This document shows, one piece after another, positions 3,454 to 6,383 of a DNA stretch of 6,383 nt (the first letter of the stretch is position 1; every line of letters begins with the position of its first letter). The translations under genes were made by a program, and so were the position numbers. This DNA comes from an uncultured Collinsella sp. (GTDB lineage Bacteria; Actinomycetota; Coriobacteriia; Coriobacteriales; Coriobacteriaceae), in assembly GCA_902491415.1 (NCBI GenBank), contig CABUHP010000104.1:1-6383 (forward strand), written 5' to 3'. The notes beneath the pieces were generated by a model that saw only the letters and a list, made by a program, of their open reading frames with translations, did not search any database and had not been told where the DNA came from.

Positions 3454-5403
3454 CTAGAGTTCGCAGGCAACCTTGTAGCCGTCGCCGATGGCGTCGCGAA
3501 TGTTGCCGCACTTGTTGGCGTCACCCAACACGTGGGTGGCAACACCGGCAGCGGCAAGGTCGTCGGCCAACTTGGTATTGGGACGATAGCCCATGGCAAG
3601 CACCAGCGTATCGGCATCGGCGATGGTGTGGACCTCGCCATCCTTCTCGTAGCTGATGGCGTCCTCGGTAATCTCGGTCACCTTGGCCTCGGTCAACACG
3701 TGGACGCCCTTTGAGAGCATGCGCGTGATGAGCACCGCGCGACCGGCGCCGCCCTCGTTGGCGGCGAGCGTCTTGGTCATCTCGATAACGGTGACATCGC
3801 GATTGGCCGGCGACAGGTCGTTGACCAGCGGGGCCAGGTAATCTGCCGTCTCGCAACCGACGGTGCCGCCGCCCACGATGACGATCTTCTTGCCCGGGAA
3901 AGCCTTGCCACCCAGTAGGTCGTCAGCCGTCATAACCTGCTTAAAGCCCTGCATGAAGGCCGGGGCAATGGGTTCGGCGCCATAAGCCAGGACGACCTCG
4001 TAGCCCGCGTAGTCACGCTGAATGTCCTCGGCAGTAAGCTCGGTACCAAAGACGCACTTCACGCCCGACTCGGCCAGACGACGATACTGATACTTGATCA
4101 CGCGGGTGAGTTCCTGCTTTGCCGGCGGAACGGCTGCGATGCGCATCTCGCCGCCCGGCTCATCCTGCTTGTCCACGAGCACCACGTTATGGCCGCGCTT
4201 GGCGGCAATGTAGGCTGCCTCCATGCCCGCAGGACCAGCGCCCACAACCAGTACGTTCTTGGCCTCGGCGGCAGGCTCGTAGCCGGCCTCGTCGCGCTCA
4301 ACATCGGGGTTGACGGTGCAGGAGATGCGCTTGCCAAACATAATGCCGTTCAGGCAGCGCAGGCAGCCAATGCAGGGGCGGATGTCGTCGGCGTTGCCGG
4401 CAGCGGCCTTGTTGCAGAACTCGGCATCGCACAGATTGGCGCGGCCCATCATGCAGATGTCGGCAGCGCCGTCCTCGATCAGCTCCTCGGCGATCCAGGC
4501 CTCGTTAATACGGCCGACGGTGGCGACGGGAATGTTGACGTGCTTTTTAATCTCGCGCGAGCAGGCGGCGTGCGAGGCCTGCTGGGTACCGGCAGCGGGA
4601 ATCGCGGAGCCGCGCTTGATGGTGGTACCGCCCGACACATGAATCATGTCGACGCCGGCCTTCTCCAGGCGACGCGAGACGTAGATCATGTCGTTGAGGG
4701 TCAGGCCGCCATCGGTGTATTCATCGCCCGAAATGCGGACGTCGATGATAAAGTCCTTGCCGCAGCGTTCGCGAATCTCGGCGATGACCTCGAGTAAGAA
4801 GCGCATGCGGGCGTCGAGCGAGCCGCCGTACTCGTCGGTACGCTTGTTGTAGAGCGGAGTCAAAAAGCCGCCGAGCATGCCGTGGGCGTGTGCCGCATGG
4901 ACTTCAACGCCATCGACGCCAGCCTTCTGCATACGCACGGCAGCGTCGCCAAACTGATGCGTGAGCTCGTGAATCTCGTCGACCGTGATGGGGCGCGGTG
5001 CCTCGCGGGCGTAAGACGGGCCCACAAAGGACGGAGCGATCAGGCGCGGCGTGCCCGGAATGTTAAAGGCCATGTAGGCGGGATGGAAGAGCTGCGGCAT
5101 GATCTTGCAGCCATACTCGTGGACGGCCGCGGCGAGCTTTTCCCAGCCGGGGATAAACGTGTCGTCGTAGCAGCACATGTCACCCGGCAGATAGGTATAG
5201 GTAGGCTCGACCGTCACGACCTCGGTAATGATGAGGCCCACGCCGCCCTTGGCGCGGGCACGGTAATGATCGACCAAGTCGTCGGTCACATAGCCATGAT
5301 CGGCCAGGTTGGTGGACACCGGCGGCATAAAGACGCGGTTCTTGACCTCGGTTGTACCGACCTTGATCGGGCTAAAGAGCATTGGATAGGCGGAGGACTC
5401 CAT
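3454..5403 (-). CDS. NADH:flavin oxidoreductase / enoate-reductase-like (OYE-FadH-BaiCD type), FMN + 4Fe-4S + FAD
   Basis: The gene encodes 649 residues, the usual length for the 2,4-dienoyl-CoA reductase/trimethylamine dehydrogenase superfamily. Residues 5-340 form an OYE-type FMN barrel: KNRVFMPPVS (21-30), Gln104 and His107 in PQLFHP, HAAHAHG (169-175), NKRTDEYGGSLDARMRF (186-202), Arg223, and the FMN phosphate sites GR (297-298 and 320-321). A 4Fe-4S cluster is held by Cys344, Cys347, Cys350 and Cys362 (C-x2-C-x2-C-x11-C). The FAD site is GAGPAG (388-393), followed by Asp411. The nucleotide site is GGGTVG (511-516) with Glu541 ending the second strand, favouring NADH. Electrons should pass NADH-FAD-FeS-FMN-substrate; relatives reduce enoates, dienoyl-CoA, bile acid intermediates or aromatic C=C bonds. 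The FadH Tyr/His catalytic pair is not conserved, so the substrate is open. The start ATG has AAAGGA 8 nt upstream. The enzyme is cytoplasmic and oxygen-sensitive in relatives. Confidence 0.92.
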   Translation of the reverse strand: MESSAYPMLFSPIKVGTTEVKNRVFMPPVSTNLADHGYVTDDLVDHYRARAKGGVGLIITEVVTVEPTYTYLPGDMCCYDDTFIPGWEKLAAAVHEYGCKIMPQLFHPAYMAFNIPGTPRLIAPSFVGPSYAREAPRPITVDEIHELTHQFGDAAVRMQKAGVDGVEVHAAHAHGMLGGFLTPLYNKRTDEYGGSLDARMRFLLEVIAEIRERCGKDFIIDVRISGDEYTDGGLTLNDMIYVSRRLEKAGVDMIHVSGGTTIKRGSAIPAAGTQQASHAACSREIKKHVNIPVATVGRINEAWIAEELIEDGAADICMMGRANLCDAEFCNKAAAGNADDIRPCIGCLRCLNGIMFGKRISCTVNPDVERDEAGYEPAAEAKNVLVVGAGPAGMEAAYIAAKRGHNVVLVDKQDEPGGEMRIAAVPPAKQELTRVIKYQYRRLAESGVKCVFGTELTAEDIQRDYAGYEVVLAYGAEPIAPAFMQGFKQVMTADDLLGGKAFPGKKIVIVGGGTVGCETADYLAPLVNDLSPANRDVTVIEMTKTLAANEGGAGRAVLITRMLSKGVHVLTEAKVTEITEDAISYEKDGEVHTIADADTLVLAMGYRPNTKLADDLAAAGVATHVLGDANKCGNIRDAIGDGYKVACEL

Positions 5404-5432
5404 GCGGGATTCCTTTCATTTGAGCCGCTAGG

Positions 5433-5471
5433 CGGCAGTTGCTGACGTACCTATCGTACCAGCAACTGCCG
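5433..5471 (-). promoter_or_regulatory. 12-bp dyad / hairpin in the oxidoreductase leader
   Basis: CGGCAGTTGCTG (5433-5444) and its exact complement (5460-5471) flank a 15-nt centre in which GTAC can pair with GTAC around the loop CTATC. The centre holds CGTACC twice, 9 bp apart. On the minus strand it reads TTGCTGGTACGATAGG, with a -10-like TACGAT (5459-5454) inside the dyad and a -35-like TTGACT (5484-5479) 19 bp upstream. This is either an operator over the oxidoreductase promoter or a leader hairpin between the Cys-rich peptide gene and the oxidoreductase gene. No T-run follows on the minus strand, so a terminator is less likely. Confidence 0.5.
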
Positions 5472-5505
5472 TATCCGCAGTCAAACATGCCCAAACGCCG
5501 GTCGG

Positions 5506-5706
5506 CTAATGAATACCGCGACCCAAGTCTTCGGCGATTTTGTCTACGCCCTTAAGTGCAGCGCACGTCTTTTTGTTGGAGCAATGCCCCGTGCAAACGC
5601 CACCCTGAGCGCAGTCGGCGCAGGTGCCCTTGCGGTAGATGCGCACGCACACGGCGACAAACGCAACGCCGATAACAGCCAGTACAACAATATCGATAGG
5701 TGCCAT
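5506..5706 (-). CDS. FeoB-associated Cys-rich membrane protein
   Basis: A small protein of 66 residues. Residues 4-23 (IDIVVLAVIGVAFVAVCVRI) form one N-terminal transmembrane helix. A short basic stretch YRKG and a Cys-rich cytoplasmic tail follow, with Cys29, Cys32, Cys38, Cys42 and Cys48, plus Cys20 in the helix. This matches the FeoB-associated Cys-rich membrane protein family, short peptides encoded next to feoB. Their exact job is not settled; metal delivery, stabilisation of FeoB or sensing have been proposed. The start is secure: AGAGGAGG (5713-5720) lies 6 nt before the ATG. The gene lies 175 bp after feoB on the same strand, but an intrinsic terminator separates them, so it is likely transcribed at least partly from its own promoter in 5721-5800. 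The oxidoreductase starts 102 bp further on. Confidence 0.85.
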   Translation of the reverse strand: MAPIDIVVLAVIGVAFVAVCVRIYRKGTCADCAQGGVCTGHCSNKKTCAALKGVDKIAEDLGRGIH

Positions 5707-5720
5707 AGCAAGCCTCCTCT

Positions 5721-5819
5721 AGTTAACCATCACTTACTTTACCCCATTCTCCACCTACCAATAAGGGACAAGTTGAATTTGGTCAGTTTTATCTGCGGAA
5801 ATGCCATATCTCTCCCACC
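5721..5819 (-). promoter_or_regulatory. Probable promoter region of the Cys-rich peptide gene
   Basis: This gap between the feoB terminator and the Shine-Dalgarno of the small gene must supply its promoter if termination is efficient. On the minus strand TTATTG (about 5764-5759) and TAAAGT (about 5741-5736) are 17 bp apart but are weak hexamers. A 13-bp near-dyad CAAGTTGAATTTG (about 5769-5781) could be a regulator site. No recognisable Fur, DtxR or IdeR box is seen. Confidence 0.3.
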
Positions 5820-5852
5820 AAAAAGCCCGAGTGTCGCTGGGACACCCGGGCT
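5820..5852 (-). terminator. Intrinsic terminator of feoB
   Basis: On the minus strand AGCCCGGGTGTC (5852-5841), a 5-nt loop and GACACTCGGGCT (5835-5824) are followed by TTTT. The single imperfect position is a G-U wobble on the minus strand but an A-C clash on the plus strand, which fixes the direction. It lies 30 bp past the feoB stop. Confidence 0.88.
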
Positions 5853-5881
5853 CGTGGAAAGGGGTTAATCCTTATTCGGAC

Positions 5882-6383
5882 TTAAGCGGAAACTGCGGCG
5901 GAGGCAGCGTTGGTCTCGTCCTCGTCGGTCCATGCATGCTTGGGCATGGGACGGAAGATCTGGAAGAGCATCGCAACCAGCAGCATGATGGCCACAATCG
6001 TCCAGATACCAAACTGTCCAAGGACAAGCAGGTTGTAGAACTGGTTGATGAACAGGCCGATTACCCAAGCGAAGGCGCACTCGTAGCCGATGGCAATCGC
6101 AGTCCACTTGCCGGAATCCATCTGGTTGCGAATAGTACCTATGGCGGCAAAGCACGGAGCGCACAGCAGATTGAAAGCGCCAAAGGCAACGCAAGCGCCC
6201 ATGGTGGGGAACATGCCGGCAAACGCGGTCCACAGGCTCGGGTCGGTCTCGCCCGCGTCGGCGACGGACAGCAGCGAGCCGGCGGTGGCGACGACGTTCT
6301 CCTTGGCGACGAGGCCAGAGACGGTCAGTGCGGTTGCCTGCCAGGTGCTAAAGCCGAGCGGGGCGAAGATCCAAGCGACCAGG
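5882..6383 (-). CDS. feoB: Ferrous iron transport protein B, C-terminal part (truncated by window edge)
   Basis: 166 residues are visible, ending at TAA 5884-5882; the N-terminal G-protein domain and most of the membrane part lie beyond the right edge. The segment LVAWIFAPLGFSTWQATALT followed by GLVAKENVVATAG is the signature of the FeoB core, and FNLLCAPCFAAIGTIRNQM is the second Gate motif with its conserved Pro-Cys. Two further hydrophobic segments follow (WTAIAIGYECAFAWVIGLFI and FGIWTIVAIMLLVAMLFQIF), then a short charged tail KHAWTDEDETNAASAAVSA. FeoB is the inner-membrane, GTP-driven Fe(II) importer important in anaerobic environments. It is followed by its own terminator and then by the gene for the FeoB-associated Cys-rich peptide. 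The incomplete codon at 6383 belongs to the same frame. Confidence 0.95.
   Translation of the reverse strand, partial: LVAWIFAPLGFSTWQATALTVSGLVAKENVVATAGSLLSVADAGETDPSLWTAFAGMFPTMGACVAFGAFNLLCAPCFAAIGTIRNQMDSGKWTAIAIGYECAFAWVIGLFINQFYNLLVLGQFGIWTIVAIMLLVAMLFQIFRPMPKHAWTDEDETNAASAAVSA

Noticed and set aside
3326..3511. Minus-strand 61-codon frame downstream of the oxidoreductase
   Set aside because: It overlaps the oxidoreductase 3' end in another frame and covers the hairpin region; its composition is Arg-rich shadow-like.
4189..4797. Long plus-strand open frame (202 codons) inside the oxidoreductase gene
   Set aside because: Low-complexity Gly/Ala/Val/Asp composition typical of the antisense of GC-rich coding DNA; no ribosome binding site; the minus-strand frame has all expected enzyme motifs.
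3454..5403. Naming the gene fadH, baiCD or baiH
   Set aside because: The domain layout is shared by many enzymes and the FadH catalytic residues differ; there is no neighbouring bai or fatty-acid gene to support a specific name.
4882..5445. Plus-strand frame of 187 codons antisense to the oxidoreductase N-terminus
   Set aside because: Shadow of the real gene; no recognisable domain and no upstream signals.

Overview
The window looks like a chromosomal segment of a GC-rich gut actinobacterium of the class Coriobacteriia, most likely a Collinsella-type species. This is inferred from the actinobacterial style of the regulators, an FeoB with a separate FeoB-associated Cys-rich peptide, a long OYE-type flavin/Fe-S oxidoreductase of the kind abundant in anaerobic gut bacteria, and dense intergenic palindromes. 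No rRNA, tRNA or phage structural gene is visible, so the genus is a guess.

Layout from left to right. Positions 1-620 (minus) hold the N-terminal two thirds of a LacI-family repressor, cut by the left edge. Positions 746-1438 (minus) hold a complete GntR/FCD-family repressor, with a 17-bp dyad over its probable promoter that looks like an autoregulatory operator. Positions 1439-2005 are a 567-bp non-coding stretch packed with repeats: a perfect 23-bp inverted repeat, a 162-bp MITE-like element with ~31-bp imperfect terminal inverted repeats, and a 20-bp tandem repeat array with 10-bp sub-periodicity. The array ends directly at the ribosome binding site of a single plus-strand AAA+ ATPase gene (2006-3097) of Orc1/Cdc6-like architecture. 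Downstream are two related palindromic units (3116-3240) and a perfect 36-bp palindrome that serves as a bidirectional terminator.

Beyond the terminator lies a compact structured-RNA candidate (about 3340-3450) whose G-U wobble pair favours the plus strand. It faces the 3' end of the next gene and so looks orphaned. The remaining genes are all on the minus strand and are transcribed from right to left: the FeoB C-terminal end (5882-6383, cut by the right edge), its intrinsic terminator, a 66-residue FeoB-associated Cys-rich membrane peptide (5506-5706), a hairpin/operator-like dyad, and a 649-residue NADH:flavin oxidoreductase of the OYE/FadH/BaiCD type (3454-5403).

Functionally, the right side combines ferrous iron uptake (FeoB plus its small partner) with an iron-sulfur flavoenzyme that would use that iron. 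Whether they are co-regulated is not shown. The left side is a pair of sugar/acid-responsive repressors whose target genes lie outside the window. The centre, roughly 1510-3260, behaves like a small repeat-bounded accessory island carrying one solitary ATPase. The combination of phased AT-rich iteron-like repeats, an Orc1-like ATPase with a C-terminal winged helix, and flanking palindromes is the most promising candidate for something undescribed.
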